From assembly GCF_013415305.1 (NCBI RefSeq), contig NZ_JACBXU010000001.1:1984001-2048000 (forward strand): a DNA stretch of 64,000 nt, read 5' to 3'. Positions 53,831 to 64,000 of the stretch are shown here, one piece after another; within the stretch, counting starts at the first letter, position 1, and each line of letters opens with the position of its first letter. Under the pieces are notes generated by a model. It saw only the letters and a list, made by a program, of their open reading frames with translations, did not search any database and was not told the origin of the DNA. The position numbers and the translations under genes were made by a program. The stretch is from Pantoea sp. WMus005. Its GTDB lineage: Bacteria; Pseudomonadota; Gammaproteobacteria; Enterobacterales; Enterobacteriaceae.

Positions 53831-54358
53831 TGTGATTCTCCTTAATTTACCGTCTGGCCCGATTTTCTGCCGCATTGCCCCACTGTGTCGCATATTCCTC
53901 CGGCGAACTCAAGGCCAATGCACACTCACGTGCCTGACGATGCCTTTTTTTTACCCTGGTCCGCCTTTGCTAAGCGTGACAGTGTCTGCGAGGAGGCGAC
54001 ACCACGGTGCCCGATTCTGCGAATCGGGCAGAGGCAGGCTGTAAACTACGTTGTTAAACCGTTGTTTACGCCTGCAAAAGTGCCGCTGATGGGCTTTAAC
54101 CACTCTGTGTGCGTATTTAACCCTTATTCGTGCCACACCAGCGTCATTCAGAACGTATAAATTTTATTGAGTCGGGCCGGTTTAAAGCGTCAAATCAGCC
54201 AATATTATGGATAATGAATAAAAACACCCTTTCGATTGCGTATTTGGCTTTTTTACGTGGTTTTTTTTGGTATTCCCGCAAATTGCTCAGCGAAAGAATA
54301 GATTTTGTTTTAAACTCATTTGTTACAACCGGATACATTTGTATACAAGGAGAGAGGC
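53831..54358. other. 528-base intergenic region between ushA and ybaL
   Basis: Divergent promoters must lie here; E. coli carries fsr in this gap, absent here. A perfect 9-bp hairpin GCCCGATTC-TGC-GAATCGGGC occurs at 54009-54029 without T-tract. No gene seen. Confidence 0.4.
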
Positions 54359-56053
54359 ATGCATCACACCACACCGTTGATCACTACCATCGTCGGAGCA
54401 CTGGTTCTGGCATTTCTCCTTGGAATGCTTGCCCACCGCCTGCGTATCTCCCCGCTGGTAGGTTATCTGCTCGCAGGCGTGCTGGCGGGTCCCTTTACTC
54501 CCGGCTTTGTTGCTGATACCAATCTCGCCCCTGAACTGGCAGAACTCGGCGTTATCCTGCTGATGTTCGGTGTCGGCCTGCACTTCTCAATGAAAGATCT
54601 GATGTCGGTAAAGTCGATCGCCATTCCCGGAGCCATCGCACAGATCGCGGTTGCGACATTACTGGGAATGGGATTGTCGTGGACGCTGGGATGGTCGTGG
54701 ATGACCGGCCTGGTATTTGGCCTCTGCCTCTCTACCGCCAGTACCGTGGTGTTATTGCGCGCCCTGGAGGAACGACAGCTTATCGATAGCCAGCGCGGAC
54801 AGATTGCGATTGGCTGGCTGATTGTTGAAGATCTGGTGATGGTGCTGACGCTGGTGCTGCTGCCTGCGATTGCCGGCATGATGGAACAGGGCAACGCCAG
54901 CGCCGGACTGCTGGCCTGGGATCTGCTGTGGACCATCGGTAAAGTGGCTGCCTTTATGGTGCTGATGATGGTCGTGGGTCGTCGTGCCGTGCCCTGGATC
55001 CTCGCCCGTAGCGCCGCCACCGGTTCGCGCGAGCTGTTTACGCTGGCGGTATTAGCACTGGCGCTGGGCATCGCTTTCGGTGCGGTTGAATTCTTCGATG
55101 TGTCGTTTGCCCTGGGTGCCTTCTTTGCCGGTATGGTGCTGAACGAATCAGAACTGAGTCACCGCGCCGCGCGCGATACCCTGCCGCTGCGCGATGCCTT
55201 TGCCGTGCTGTTCTTTGTCTCCGTCGGCATGCTGTTCGATCCGTCGATTCTGGTGACGCAGCCGCTGGCGGTACTGGGTGCGCTGGTGATTATTGTGGTC
55301 GGCAAGTCGATGGCCGCCTGGCTGCTGGTGTCGCTGCTCGGCCATTCGCGTCGTACGGCTCTGACTATTTCGGTCAGCCTGGCGCAGATTGGTGAGTTCG
55401 CCTTTATCCTGGCCGGCCTGGGTATCTCGCTGGGTCTGCTGAATGATGAGGGCCGCAACCTGGTACTGGCCGCCGCCATCCTGTCGATTATGCTTAACCC
55501 GATTCTGTTTACCCTACTGGAGCGTTTCCTGGCGAAAACAGAGACGATGGAAGAGCAAACGCTGGAAGAAGCAGTTGAAGATGAGAAGCAGATCCCGGTA
55601 GATTTCTGCAATCACGCGGTGATTGTCGGCTATGGCCGGGTTGGCAGCCTGATTGGTAAGAAGCTTCTTGAAGCTAATGTGCCGCTGGTGGTGGTTGAAA
55701 ACTCCCGCCCACGGGTTGAAGCGCTGCGCGAGCAAGGCATTAAAGCGGTGCTGGGAAATGCAGCTCGCGCGGACACCATGGAGCTGGCCCGGCTCGACTG
55801 TGCCCGCTGGCTGTTACTGACCATCCCGAATGGCTATGAAGCAGGTGAAGTGGTAACGGCGGCGCGTGAAAAGCATCAAAATATTGAGATTATCGCCCGC
55901 GCCCACTATGACGATGAAGTGGAATACATCATGGAGCGTGGTGCCACCCGCGTCGTAATGGGTGAGCGTGAGATTGCCAGCAGTATGCTGCAAATCCTGC
56001 AGGATGAGATGACGCAAGGCGAGGATTTACAGCCCTGCGATGTCGTGCGCTGA
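54359..56053 (+). CDS. ybaL: YbaL, KefB-type monovalent cation:proton antiporter (CPA2)
   Basis: A 564-residue inner-membrane antiporter. About 12 helices (LLAGVLAGPFTPGFVADTNL, LMFGVGLHFSMKDLMSVKSI, ALGAFFAGMVLNESELSHRA), then a cytosolic TrkA-N/RCK domain (HAVIVGYGRVGSLIGKKLLE, VLGNAARADTMELARLDCAR). It likely moves K+ or related ions against protons. AAGGAGAGAGGC precedes the ATG; the frame is open to 54320. Confidence 0.94.
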   Translation: MHHTTPLITTIVGALVLAFLLGMLAHRLRISPLVGYLLAGVLAGPFTPGFVADTNLAPELAELGVILLMFGVGLHFSMKDLMSVKSIAIPGAIAQIAVATLLGMGLSWTLGWSWMTGLVFGLCLSTASTVVLLRALEERQLIDSQRGQIAIGWLIVEDLVMVLTLVLLPAIAGMMEQGNASAGLLAWDLLWTIGKVAAFMVLMMVVGRRAVPWILARSAATGSRELFTLAVLALALGIAFGAVEFFDVSFALGAFFAGMVLNESELSHRAARDTLPLRDAFAVLFFVSVGMLFDPSILVTQPLAVLGALVIIVVGKSMAAWLLVSLLGHSRRTALTISVSLAQIGEFAFILAGLGISLGLLNDEGRNLVLAAAILSIMLNPILFTLLERFLAKTETMEEQTLEEAVEDEKQIPVDFCNHAVIVGYGRVGSLIGKKLLEANVPLVVVENSRPRVEALREQGIKAVLGNAARADTMELARLDCARWLLLTIPNGYEAGEVVTAAREKHQNIEIIARAHYDDEVEYIMERGATRVVMGEREIASSMLQILQDEMTQGEDLQPCDVVR

Positions 56054-56062
56054 TGCGTGTTC

Positions 56063-56097
56063 AAAAAAAGCCCTTCTGTTCAGAAGGGCTTTTTTTA
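56063..56097. terminator. Bidirectional terminator between ybaL and gsk
   Basis: AAAAAAAGCCCTTCTG-TT-CAGAAGGGCTTTTTTT: perfect stem with A- and T-tracts on each side. Confidence 0.95.
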
Positions 56098-56116
56098 TGT
56101 GTGGCAACGACCCGCT

Positions 56117-57418
56117 TTACCGATCCCAGTAAGACTCTTCCAGACTGTCTTCCCGCTCCGGCAGACCACGGGTTAAACGCGGCGAATGCTGATTCAGCAC
56201 CTGATAACTGACGCGGTTAGCATACTTACACACCTGCGCCAGCGACGAGTAGGTCAGATACGGACGCGCATGTTTGCTGGAGTTCGGCACATTCAGGCTG
56301 TGATAGTTGTTGGCGGTGATGTCATGCAGTAACGCCGCCAGCGCACCATCTCCGGCGCCATTCGTATTCATGATCTTTTCCGGTCCGCCCATATAAGGCG
56401 CGATGTGCGAGAAGATGCGCAGCGGCTGCTGGCAATCCTGCTGGCGCATCACACGGCTGAACTCATACTGGTTGAACTCAGCAATTGCGCCAGGCAACAG
56501 CGGATGGTTGGTTTTGCGTTTGAACTCGTCTTCGGTGTAGCCCGCCATGTAAAGCCCAATCGGACCAGCGGTACAGAGCACGAGATCTACCCAGTCCAGC
56601 GCCATGTTGGAGGCGAGCAGCGGATCGGCTTCGCCAGTCAGCGCCAGCGCTTCCTCTTCATTCATCGCCACGATGGTGACGTGATCACGCAGGAAATCCC
56701 GCCAGAACTGGGGATTATCGCCAATTACATGTTTGGTGCCCAGCGTCAGTACCACCGGCACGTTGTGGCGTTTGGCGTACTCAATTGCCCGTAGCGTCGC
56801 CTGCGGCATCGGTTCACCTTCGGCACAGCGCACCAGATAAGAGGTCAGCACCAGCGCGGAGGCTCCGGCAATTACCTCTTCCGGGACATTATCCGCATGC
56901 AGCTGGTTCATCTGGCCGGGACTGATAGCGAAAGTTCGCTCGCCATGTTCGCCAATCAGCGTAAAGCAGCGGCCAATGGCACCATCGACGCCCTGCAGAT
57001 AGTTGAGATCGACCCGGCTTGAGGTGTTGCAGAGATAGCGATAGGCGTAGCCGCCTATCTGGATGTTGTTGCACATAACGCCCAGCAGTACGGAGCGGTC
57101 ATCGGCCAGGACCGAGAAGTTATGCAGCGTGTTACCGATGGTGCCACCGGCGAACTGATGGGTGATCAGCGCCTCGCGCATCAACTCGTTGTACAACGCT
57201 TCCGCGACGGCATTATCGATGACCAGTGAGTGCCCGGCACTCAGGCCGTAACGTGCGAGAAAGTCGTCATCGACTTTGGCTTCGATATCCACCAGCGTCT
57301 GATCGATACCTACCACCCAGCTGCCAGCATCAATGTCGTGCTGGGCCGGCTGTAACAGGGGATCGCGTGCGCTGACAGGAAAGTAGTGTTTGGATTTGCG
57401 TTTGCCGGGAAATTTCAT
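56117..57418 (-). CDS. gsk: Inosine-guanosine kinase
   Basis: A 433-residue PfkB/ribokinase-family enzyme that phosphorylates inosine and guanosine for purine salvage. FAGGTIGNTLHNFSVLADDR, YLQGVDGAIGRCFTLIGEHG, and the C-terminal catalytic NTNGAGDGALAALLHDI (GAGD). N-terminal MKFPGKRKSKHYFPVSARDP is as in E. coli Gsk, and the place next to ybaL is conserved. Confidence 0.96.
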   Translation of the reverse strand: MKFPGKRKSKHYFPVSARDPLLQPAQHDIDAGSWVVGIDQTLVDIEAKVDDDFLARYGLSAGHSLVIDNAVAEALYNELMREALITHQFAGGTIGNTLHNFSVLADDRSVLLGVMCNNIQIGGYAYRYLCNTSSRVDLNYLQGVDGAIGRCFTLIGEHGERTFAISPGQMNQLHADNVPEEVIAGASALVLTSYLVRCAEGEPMPQATLRAIEYAKRHNVPVVLTLGTKHVIGDNPQFWRDFLRDHVTIVAMNEEEALALTGEADPLLASNMALDWVDLVLCTAGPIGLYMAGYTEDEFKRKTNHPLLPGAIAEFNQYEFSRVMRQQDCQQPLRIFSHIAPYMGGPEKIMNTNGAGDGALAALLHDITANNYHSLNVPNSSKHARPYLTYSSLAQVCKYANRVSYQVLNQHSPRLTRGLPEREDSLEESYWDR

Positions 57419-57475
57419 CGGGACTGCCGTCTGGAAAAACAGACGGAGAATGATATCACACTCTCCGCCTGCACT

Positions 57476-58435
57476 TTAACGGCGTGCGTCGACCAACTGC
57501 ACCATCATGTCGATATGCGCCTCGTCGGCGTTCAGCGCAGGGATATACTCAAACTTTTCTCCACCGGCATGCAGGAAAATTTCGCAGTTTTCACCACTGA
57601 TCTCCTCCAGCGTCTCAAGACAGTCAGACGAGAATCCCGGGCTCATCACCTGAACATGTTTGATCCCTTTGGCGGGTAAGCTTTCCATAGTTTTGTCGGT
57701 GTAAGGCATCAGCCAGGGCTCACGACCAAAACGTGACTGGAAGGTCATCATGTACTGATCGTCACGCAGACCCAGCGCTTTAACCAGGGCCGCCGTGGTA
57801 TCCGCACAGCGCTGCGGGTAGTCATCGCCTTCGTTGGCAAAACGCTGCGGAATGCCGTGGAACGACAACACCAGCAGATCGGGCTGACCGTGCCGCTGAA
57901 ATGAGCGCTCCACCGTCGCTTTCAGCGCAGCGATATAGGCCGGATGTTCGGCGTAGTCGCGAATAAACTGCACGTCAGGTAGCGAACGGTAATCATTGAA
58001 TACGGCGGTCAGACCATCCCACACCGCGGCCACGGTAGAGCAGGAGAACTGCGGATAGAGCGGCAGCACAATCAGGCGGGTTACGCCCTGCGCCATCAGC
58101 TTATCGACTGCACTTTTCAGGCTCGGGTTGCCATAGCTCATACCCAGCTCAACCGGCATATCGACCCGTGCCGCCAGGGCATGGCGCTGACGCATGCTGT
58201 AAACCAGCAGCGGTGAGCCGCCTTCCATCCAGACGGATGTATAAAGCTTAGAAACGCGCGGCGAACGAAACGGCAGAATGACGGCATTGAGAACCGGCCA
58301 CCAGAGCCAGCGCGGCGCATCGACAACGCGCGGATCGCTTAAAAACTGTTTCAGATAGCGTTTAACTGCAGGTGTGGTTGGGGCGTCTGGCGTGCCTAAA
58401 TTAACCAATAATACGCCGGGCTGATCTTGCCTCAT
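57476..58435 (-). CDS. hemH: Ferrochelatase
   Basis: A 319-residue peripheral membrane enzyme inserting Fe2+ into protoporphyrin IX, the last step of haem synthesis. [20 protein letters not shown] at the start, [20 protein letters not shown] (catalytic His), [20 protein letters not shown] and [28 protein letters not shown] precedes the ATG. Confidence 0.96.
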   Translation of the reverse strand: MRQDQPGVLLVNLGTPDAPTTPAVKRYLKQFLSDPRVVDAPRWLWWPVLNAVILPFRSPRVSKLYTSVWMEGGSPLLVYSMRQRHALAARVDMPVELGMSYGNPSLKSAVDKLMAQGVTRLIVLPLYPQFSCSTVAAVWDGLTAVFNDYRSLPDVQFIRDYAEHPAYIAALKATVERSFQRHGQPDLLVLSFHGIPQRFANEGDDYPQRCADTTAALVKALGLRDDQYMMTFQSRFGREPWLMPYTDKTMESLPAKGIKHVQVMSPGFSSDCLETLEEISGENCEIFLHAGGEKFEYIPALNADEAHIDMMVQLVDARR

Positions 58436-58516
58436 TTGAGTTCCTTGCTGACAACGGGGATGCGTGAAAACAGGGAAATTGTAGCGGAATCAGGGGGAGG
58501 TAAAAGCAATCGCTGC

Positions 58517-58541
58517 AAAAGGGGCCAGTAATACCGGCCCC
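58517..58541 (-). terminator. Terminator of adk
   Basis: GGGGCC / GGCCCC stem followed by CTTTTGC on the minus strand, 8 bases past the adk stop. Confidence 0.75.
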
Positions 58542-58548
58542 ATTGGGC

Positions 58549-59223
<675 letters not shown>

Positions 59224-59298
59224 CTATCTTAGAAGCGGAAGAACATACCATTATGACCCGCTCATCACAAGGAAGGGCGCGGATCGCGCGGGGCGACT

Positions 59299-60183
59299 TT
59301 AGTCGCTTTTTGGCCCTGACCCCGACCCACCTGGCCTGCCTGCTGCTTTTTCAGATTTACCGCCTGCGCTGAGCAGGAATTGCAGTCGCCGACTCAGATG
59401 GTGCGTCATATTGACGCTTTTTTTGCCGCTGCCGCGCACATTAGCAGTCAGCTGCAGCCTCGCCAGCTGCGGCCATTTCACCACATCTTCCGCATCTGAC
59501 AACGCAGCGATCAGCGAGGGCGGGACGTTAAAGCTGGCAAACGGCAATCCGGGCTGATGGCAGGAGTTCAGCGACAGCGGGGCTGACAGGGAAAGCGCAT
59601 CGACAGTGGCGGCATTGTAAGGTCGCCATTGCGGATCGTCGATGCGGCGCAGCGCCTCGTGCATGGCGGTCAGGGTCAGTCCCTGTTCAAACAGCCGTAG
59701 TTCGCTGCGAACCAGCGTACTGAAGTCATGTGTTCGCAATGCCACCAGCACCAGATCGCTGCAGATCTCAGCATGGCGATCCAGTCGGGTCACAAACAGA
59801 TGGGCTTCGTCGATCAGTTTCTGATGCAGCACGCTGGCAAAACTCTCGCTCGCTTCTGTCACGCCCTGATTCTGGCAATCCTGCAGCGGGCGCACACGAC
59901 CATTGGGCAATTCGACATGCGGGACCAGCCTGATAGTGCCCGCTATCAGCGGAACCGCTGGCAGATTGTTGAGTTCGGTGACCGGATAACGTGAGGCATA
60001 ACGGTGCTGATTGCGCGCCTGTTCCTGCCGAAGAAACAGCTGAGAAAGTAGCACCTGCGCCACATGGAGTGAAGGCGCGAAGAAGAGATCAAACTGCTCC
60101 AGCCGGTAAAAGCGTGAGAGCGCCAGGCGTAACCGATGGCGCGCCTCTGCTGATGTTTCAGAGGATAAAGGGCCGTGTGCCAT
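59299..60183 (-). CDS. Unrecognised protein, possibly DUF6024-like
   Basis: A 294-residue soluble protein. Visible blocks are LRLALSRFYRLEQFDLFFAP, VELPNGRVRPLQDCQ, LIDEAHLFVTRLDRHAEICS, VALRTHDFSTLVRSELRLFE and ALRRIDDPQWRPYN. The first block recalls a PLP-enzyme-like family (DUF6024), but I am not sure. The last ~20 residues are a Gly/Lys/Ser-rich tail. It is divergent from a LysR gene, the usual arrangement for a regulated enzyme. Inserted between adk and htpG relative to E. coli. Confidence 0.7.
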   Translation of the reverse strand: MAHGPLSSETSAEARHRLRLALSRFYRLEQFDLFFAPSLHVAQVLLSQLFLRQEQARNQHRYASRYPVTELNNLPAVPLIAGTIRLVPHVELPNGRVRPLQDCQNQGVTEASESFASVLHQKLIDEAHLFVTRLDRHAEICSDLVLVALRTHDFSTLVRSELRLFEQGLTLTAMHEALRRIDDPQWRPYNAATVDALSLSAPLSLNSCHQPGLPFASFNVPPSLIAALSDAEDVVKWPQLARLQLTANVRGSGKKSVNMTHHLSRRLQFLLSAGGKSEKAAGRPGGSGSGPKSD

Positions 60184-60370
60184 GGCTGTCTCGCTTCAGG
60201 GAGTGTGCGGCGTAAGCGCAGGTCAGGCGAGGCGGAATATCCGAGTGAAATCACAGATATAAGGCTGAGTCAACCCGCCATAATTTGCCCTACAGAGTAG
60301 GTCAATGCGGCTGGACTTTGAAATGATATAAATTGACAATCGCTGTGAGATTTTTGCACAGGGGATAAGG

Positions 60371-61240
60371 ATGAACGGACTGCCGCCACTGAGAGCGCTG
60401 CACTATTTTCACCAGGCAGCCTTACACAGCAGCTTTAGTGTGGCGGCCGAACATCTGCATGTCACGCACAGCGCTATCAGCCACCAGATTCGCCAACTGG
60501 AAAGCTGGATGGGCAAACCGCTTTTTGTCCGCAGCAATGGACGCGTGAAACTGACTTCACACGGCGATCACCTGCTGGTGAGCTGTCAGCAGGCCTTTAG
60601 TGAGTTACGCAGCAGCTGCGAGAACATTCGCACCGGCCTGCTTCAGCAGATTCGGATTTCCTGTGCCCCCAGCTTTTTATCTCAATGGCTCATTCCTCGC
60701 ATCGCCAGCTTTTATCAGTGCTATCCGGAGATTGAGGTTCACTTTCTGCCGCTGGCACCGATCTCGCAACTTCGCAGCGAACATGTGGATGTGCTGATCC
60801 TCAGTCACGGCGATCCACCTGAACCGGATATCGACGCGACCCTGGTGAGCGAGGATGAGATTGGGCCGCTCTGCGCGCCGCATCTGGCCTCGCAGTTACG
60901 TGTCGGCAATGATCTGGCAAGGATGACCTTGCTGCATGCGGATACCCGACTGCATGCATGGTCAGAGTGGGCGGCAAAAACCGGGCACAGTGGCCGTTTA
61001 AACGGTGGCAAGCATTTTGAAACGCTGACGCTGGGCATTCAGGCCGCACGAAGCGGTCTTGGCGTTCTGATGGCGCCGCGTTTACTGGTTCGCAAAGAGC
61101 TGGAGGATGGCACGCTGCTTGCGCCGCTTGGCTTTGTCCGCGTCGAGCGGGCGACCTGGATGATGACGAAGCAGAGCCGGCGTCAGGATACAGAGATTAG
61201 TGTGTTTCGTGCCTGGCTGCGGGATGCCGGACAGCCATAA
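60371..61240 (+). CDS. LysR-type regulator (GcvA/AmpR-like)
   Basis: A 289-residue LysR protein: LPPLRALHYFHQAALHSSFS, VAAEHLHVTHSAISHQIRQL, MGKPLFVRSNGRVKLTSHGD, typical of the GcvA/AmpR branch, then the effector domain (SCAPSFLSQWLIPRIASFYQ). GGGGATAAGG precedes the ATG. It shares a 187-base region with the divergent 294-residue gene, which it probably controls. A short palindrome CCTAC-AGA-GTAGG (60289-60301) lies between them. Confidence 0.9.
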   Translation: MNGLPPLRALHYFHQAALHSSFSVAAEHLHVTHSAISHQIRQLESWMGKPLFVRSNGRVKLTSHGDHLLVSCQQAFSELRSSCENIRTGLLQQIRISCAPSFLSQWLIPRIASFYQCYPEIEVHFLPLAPISQLRSEHVDVLILSHGDPPEPDIDATLVSEDEIGPLCAPHLASQLRVGNDLARMTLLHADTRLHAWSEWAAKTGHSGRLNGGKHFETLTLGIQAARSGLGVLMAPRLLVRKELEDGTLLAPLGFVRVERATWMMTKQSRRQDTEISVFRAWLRDAGQP

Positions 61241-61270
61241 AAAAGCCGGTGATGATCACCGGCTTGATTT
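61241..61270. terminator. Bidirectional terminator between the LysR gene and htpG
   Basis: AAAAGCCGGTG / CACCGGCTTGATTTT hairpin with A- and T-rich flanks. Confidence 0.8.
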
Positions 61271-61296
61271 TGATGACTGCATCTGGCCTGTTGCCG

Positions 61297-63171
61297 TTAT
61301 GCGGTCAGCAGCTGGTTCATGCGACGGATAAACTGGTTAGGATCGTCCAGTGTACCGCGTTCTGCCAGCAACGCCTGATCCAGCAGCAGCTCAATCCATT
61401 CACCGAAGCGTGCTTCATCCTGCGTATCCGCAACACGTTTCACCAGCGGGTGATCCGGGTTGATTTCAAACAGGTACTTCACTTCCGGCACTTCCTGTCC
61501 GGCCGCCGCAAACAGCTTCGCCATCTGCGTGGTCATCTCGTTGGCATCGGTCGTCACAATCGCTGGCGTGTCGGTCAGACGATGCGTCAGACGCACCTCT
61601 TTCACGCGTTCGCCCAGCAGATTTTTCACACGCTCAACAAAAGGCTCCAGCGCTTTTTCCGCCTCTTTCTGCTCTTCGGTCTCTTCATCCGCCAGCTTGC
61701 TCAGCGAGTCATCTGCTTTGCTGACCGACTGGAAGGTTTTACCATCGAACTCGGTCAGGTAGCTCATCATCCATTCGTCGATACGATCGGAGAGCAGCAG
61801 CACCTCAATACCTTTCTTGCGGAACAGCTCCAGATGCGGGCTGCTCTTCGCGGCGGCATAGCTGTCAGCCGTGATGTAGTAAATCTTCTCCTGACCTTCC
61901 ACCATGCGGCTGACGTAGTCTTCCAGCGAAATAGTCTGTGCCGAACCGTCACTCTGGGTGGTGGCGAAGCGCAGCAGCTTAGCGATCGTTTCCTGGTTGG
62001 CATTATCTTCCGCCGGACCTTCTTTCAGCACCAGACCGAATTCATTCCAGAAAGTCTGGTATTTCTCGTTGTCCTCTTTCGCCAGTCTTTCCAGCATCTG
62101 CAGAGTACGCTTAGTCAGCGCAGCACGCAGGCTCTGGGTCACACGGCTATCCTGCAGGATCTCGCGGGAGACGTTCAGCGGCAGATCGTTGGAGTCAATC
62201 AGGCCACGCACAAAGCGCAGGTAGTTCGGCATAAACTGCTCAGCGTCATCCATGATAAAGACGCGCTGCACGTAGAGTTTCAGGCCATGCTTCAGATCGC
62301 GGTTCCACATATCGAATGGCGCACGCGCCGGAATGTAGAGCAGGCTGGTGTACTCCTGCTTACCTTCCACCCGATTGTGGCTCCAGGCGACCGGGTCGCT
62401 GTAGTCATGGGCGATATGCTTGTAGAACTCGTTGTACTCGTCGTCGCTGATCTCAGATTTATTGCGGGTCCACAGCGCCTGGGCTTTGTTGATCTTCTCC
62501 CAGTGCGTGCCTTCGCCTTCTTCATCTTTGCTCTCGATCTCAACCGGCAGCGCGATGTGATCGGAATATTTGCTGATGATGCTGCGCACGCGCCATGCGT
62601 CCAGGAACTCATCCTCGCCTTCGCGCAGATGCAGGGTGATCTCGGTGCCGCGATCGGCTTTCTCAATCTCCGCCAGGGTATATTCGCCCTCGCCCGCTGA
62701 TTCCCAGAACACACCCTCATCGGCTGATGCGCCAGCGGCACGGGTACGCACCGTGACTTTATCCGCCACGATAAACGCAGAGTAGAAACCGACACCGAAC
62801 TGACCGATCAGCTGGCTGTCTTTAGCCTGATCGGAGCCCAGGGATTCCAGGAAAGATTTGGTGCCTGATTTGGCGATAGTCCCGAGGTTCTCAATGACCT
62901 CATCGCGACGCATACCGATACCATTGTCGCTAAGCGTCAGCGTACGGTTGTCCTTATCAACAGAGAGACGAACACGTAGCTCGCCATCACCTTCATACAG
63001 GCTGGAATCTGACAGGGCGCGGAAGCGCAGTTTATCTGCGGCATCCGAGGCGTTGGAGATCAGCTCACGCAGGAAAATTTCTTTGTTTGAATAGAGAGAA
63101 TGGATCATCAGATGCAGAAGTTGTTTTACTTCCGACTGAAAGCCACGGGTCTCTTGTCCTTTCATGGTCAT
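61297..63171 (-). CDS. htpG: HtpG, Hsp90 chaperone
   Basis: A ~622-624-residue cytosolic Hsp90. N-terminal ATPase: [69 protein letters not shown]; middle domain with [21 protein letters not shown]-terminal dimer domain. Two ATGs, 63171 (GAGG 5 bases upstream) and 63165 (matches the E. coli MKGQETRGF start). A sigma-32 promoter lies 41 bases upstream. Confidence 0.97.
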   Translation of the reverse strand: MTMKGQETRGFQSEVKQLLHLMIHSLYSNKEIFLRELISNASDAADKLRFRALSDSSLYEGDGELRVRLSVDKDNRTLTLSDNGIGMRRDEVIENLGTIAKSGTKSFLESLGSDQAKDSQLIGQFGVGFYSAFIVADKVTVRTRAAGASADEGVFWESAGEGEYTLAEIEKADRGTEITLHLREGEDEFLDAWRVRSIISKYSDHIALPVEIESKDEEGEGTHWEKINKAQALWTRNKSEISDDEYNEFYKHIAHDYSDPVAWSHNRVEGKQEYTSLLYIPARAPFDMWNRDLKHGLKLYVQRVFIMDDAEQFMPNYLRFVRGLIDSNDLPLNVSREILQDSRVTQSLRAALTKRTLQMLERLAKEDNEKYQTFWNEFGLVLKEGPAEDNANQETIAKLLRFATTQSDGSAQTISLEDYVSRMVEGQEKIYYITADSYAAAKSSPHLELFRKKGIEVLLLSDRIDEWMMSYLTEFDGKTFQSVSKADDSLSKLADEETEEQKEAEKALEPFVERVKNLLGERVKEVRLTHRLTDTPAIVTTDANEMTTQMAKLFAAAGQEVPEVKYLFEINPDHPLVKRVADTQDEARFGEWIELLLDQALLAERGTLDDPNQFIRRMNQLLTA

Positions 63172-63211
63172 TGCTACCTCAACAAAACAGGTTGAACAAA
63201 CGTTGAGGTTG

Positions 63212-63239
63212 ATGTGGGGATGACGCGGGGATTTTCAAG
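63212..63239 (-). promoter_or_regulatory. Sigma-32 heat-shock promoter of htpG
   Basis: CTTGAAA (63239-63233), 13-bp spacer, CCCCACAT (63219-63212): a full match to the RpoH consensus (CTTGAAA, CCCCATnT). Confidence 0.93.
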
Positions 63240-63262
63240 CCGGTGTCTTTCACAACACCGGC
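63239..63262 (-). terminator. Hairpin after recR
   Basis: GCCGGTGT / ACACCGGC stem 7 bases beyond the recR stop, followed by TTGAAAA; it directly abuts the htpG -35 element. Confidence 0.6.
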
Positions 63263-63268
63263 AAGTGA

Positions 63269-63873
63269 TTAAAATTTAAACTTCTGGCGACCCGCCAGTG
63301 AGTGAGACAGCGTGGTGCCATCCACCATCTCCAGCTCTCCGCCTACCGGCACGCCGTGTGCGATACGGCTGGCGTCGACGCCATACTGGCCACAGAGCTC
63401 AGCAATGTAGTTCGCGGTTGCCTCACCTTCCACCGTCGGGTTGGTGGCGAGGATCACTTCCTGCAGGTTTTCACTCTCCAGACGCTGCTCCAGACGATCC
63501 AGGCCAATATCAGCCGGACCGATGCCGTCGAGCGGCGAGAGATGTCCCATCAGCACAAAGTAGCGACCGCCAAACTGGCCGGTTTGCTCAATGGCGTGGA
63601 TATCTGCCGGGCTTTCCACCACGCAGATTTGACCATTCTGCTGACGCCGTGGATTGGCGCAGATGGTGCAAATTTCCTGCTCGGTAAATGTCCGGCAATC
63701 AGAACAGTGTCCGATCTCCGACATCGCCCGGGTCAGTGCCTGTGCCAGCCGCATGCCACCGCTGCGATCGCGCTGCAGCAGCTGAAAAGCCATGCGCTGC
63801 GCCGATTTTGGCCCAACGCCAGGCAGACAGCGCAGCGACTCCATCAATGATTCAAGCAGTGGACTGGTTTGCA

Positions 63874-63874
<1 letters not shown>
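63269..63874 (-). CDS. recR: Recombination protein RecR
   Basis: A 201-residue DNA-repair protein of the RecFOR path. [20 protein letters not shown] (HhH), zinc finger [26 protein letters not shown] domain [19 protein letters not shown] and [20 protein letters not shown]. Its ATG overlaps the stop of ybaB (TGATG), so translation is coupled. Confidence 0.97.

Positions 63875-64000
<126 letters not shown>

Overview
The window is a chromosomal segment of an enterobacterium of the Erwiniaceae type, most likely Pantoea or a close relative. The organism call is an inference. It rests on the right half, which keeps the E. coli K-12 order argU-folD-ybcJ-cysS-ppiB-lpxH-purE-purK-ybbP-ybbA-tesA-ybbO-ybbN-qmcA-ybbJ-cueR-copA-ybaP-chiX-ybaK-ushA-ybaL-gsk-hemH-adk-htpG-recR-ybaB, with local insertions and losses, and on a left half that does not follow E. 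coli and carries genes I associate with Pantoea/Erwinia.

Left part (1-28.8 kb). It holds the small membrane protein YohP, a gluconate permease (gntT) divergent from an iron-type alcohol dehydrogenase with two abutting GntR-type operators between them, a HAD phosphatase, an RcnB-like periplasmic protein, an orphan periplasmic metal/siderophore-binding protein behind a Fur-like box, and the serine transporter SdaC. These are followed by a Zn-alcohol dehydrogenase, a GNAT acetyltransferase and a DUF421 membrane protein. Next comes the most unusual gene of the window, a ~1250-residue protein that joins a GH1-like domain, a glycosyltransferase and a UDP-galactopyranose-mutase-like flavoprotein (12700-16461). 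After it lie an AI-2E-type permease, a LEA-like repeat protein, a DUF4186/cupin pair, a diacylglycerol-kinase-like lipid kinase, a BssS-like protein, a second DUF421 protein, a CIO-type cytochrome bd oxidase (two subunits), a CorA-family transporter, DUF481, DUF1349 and DUF2171 proteins, and a ddpX gene broken by an amber codon exactly at its catalytic glutamate.

Islet at the tRNA (about 28.9-31.6 kb). Between broken ddpX and tRNA-Arg(UCU) (argU) lies an AT-richer islet: a SymE-type toxin gene whose usual ATG is missing, a Tlde1/DUF2778 peptidoglycan-targeting (type VI effector-like) gene overlapping a small membrane protein that is a candidate immunity partner, an eroded IS3-family orfA, and an orphan two-TM protein. 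The 3' end of the tRNA faces the islet, as expected of an integration hot spot.

Conserved right half (31.7-64 kb). This covers one-carbon and purine metabolism (folD; purE-purK behind a PurR box), cysteinyl-tRNA synthetase, lipid A synthesis (lpxH), the ybbA-ybbP exporter divergent from tesA, the ybbO/cnoX/qmcA/ybbJ group, copper homeostasis (cueR divergent from copA with a textbook 19-bp-spaced CueR promoter), the sRNA ChiX on the minus strand between ybaP and ybaK, and adk/hemH/gsk, htpG (clear sigma-32 promoter) and recR. Insertions relative to E. coli are an AAA ATPase between ybcJ and cysS, a LysR/PACE-efflux pair between ybaK and ushA, and a LysR plus unknown-enzyme pair between adk and htpG.
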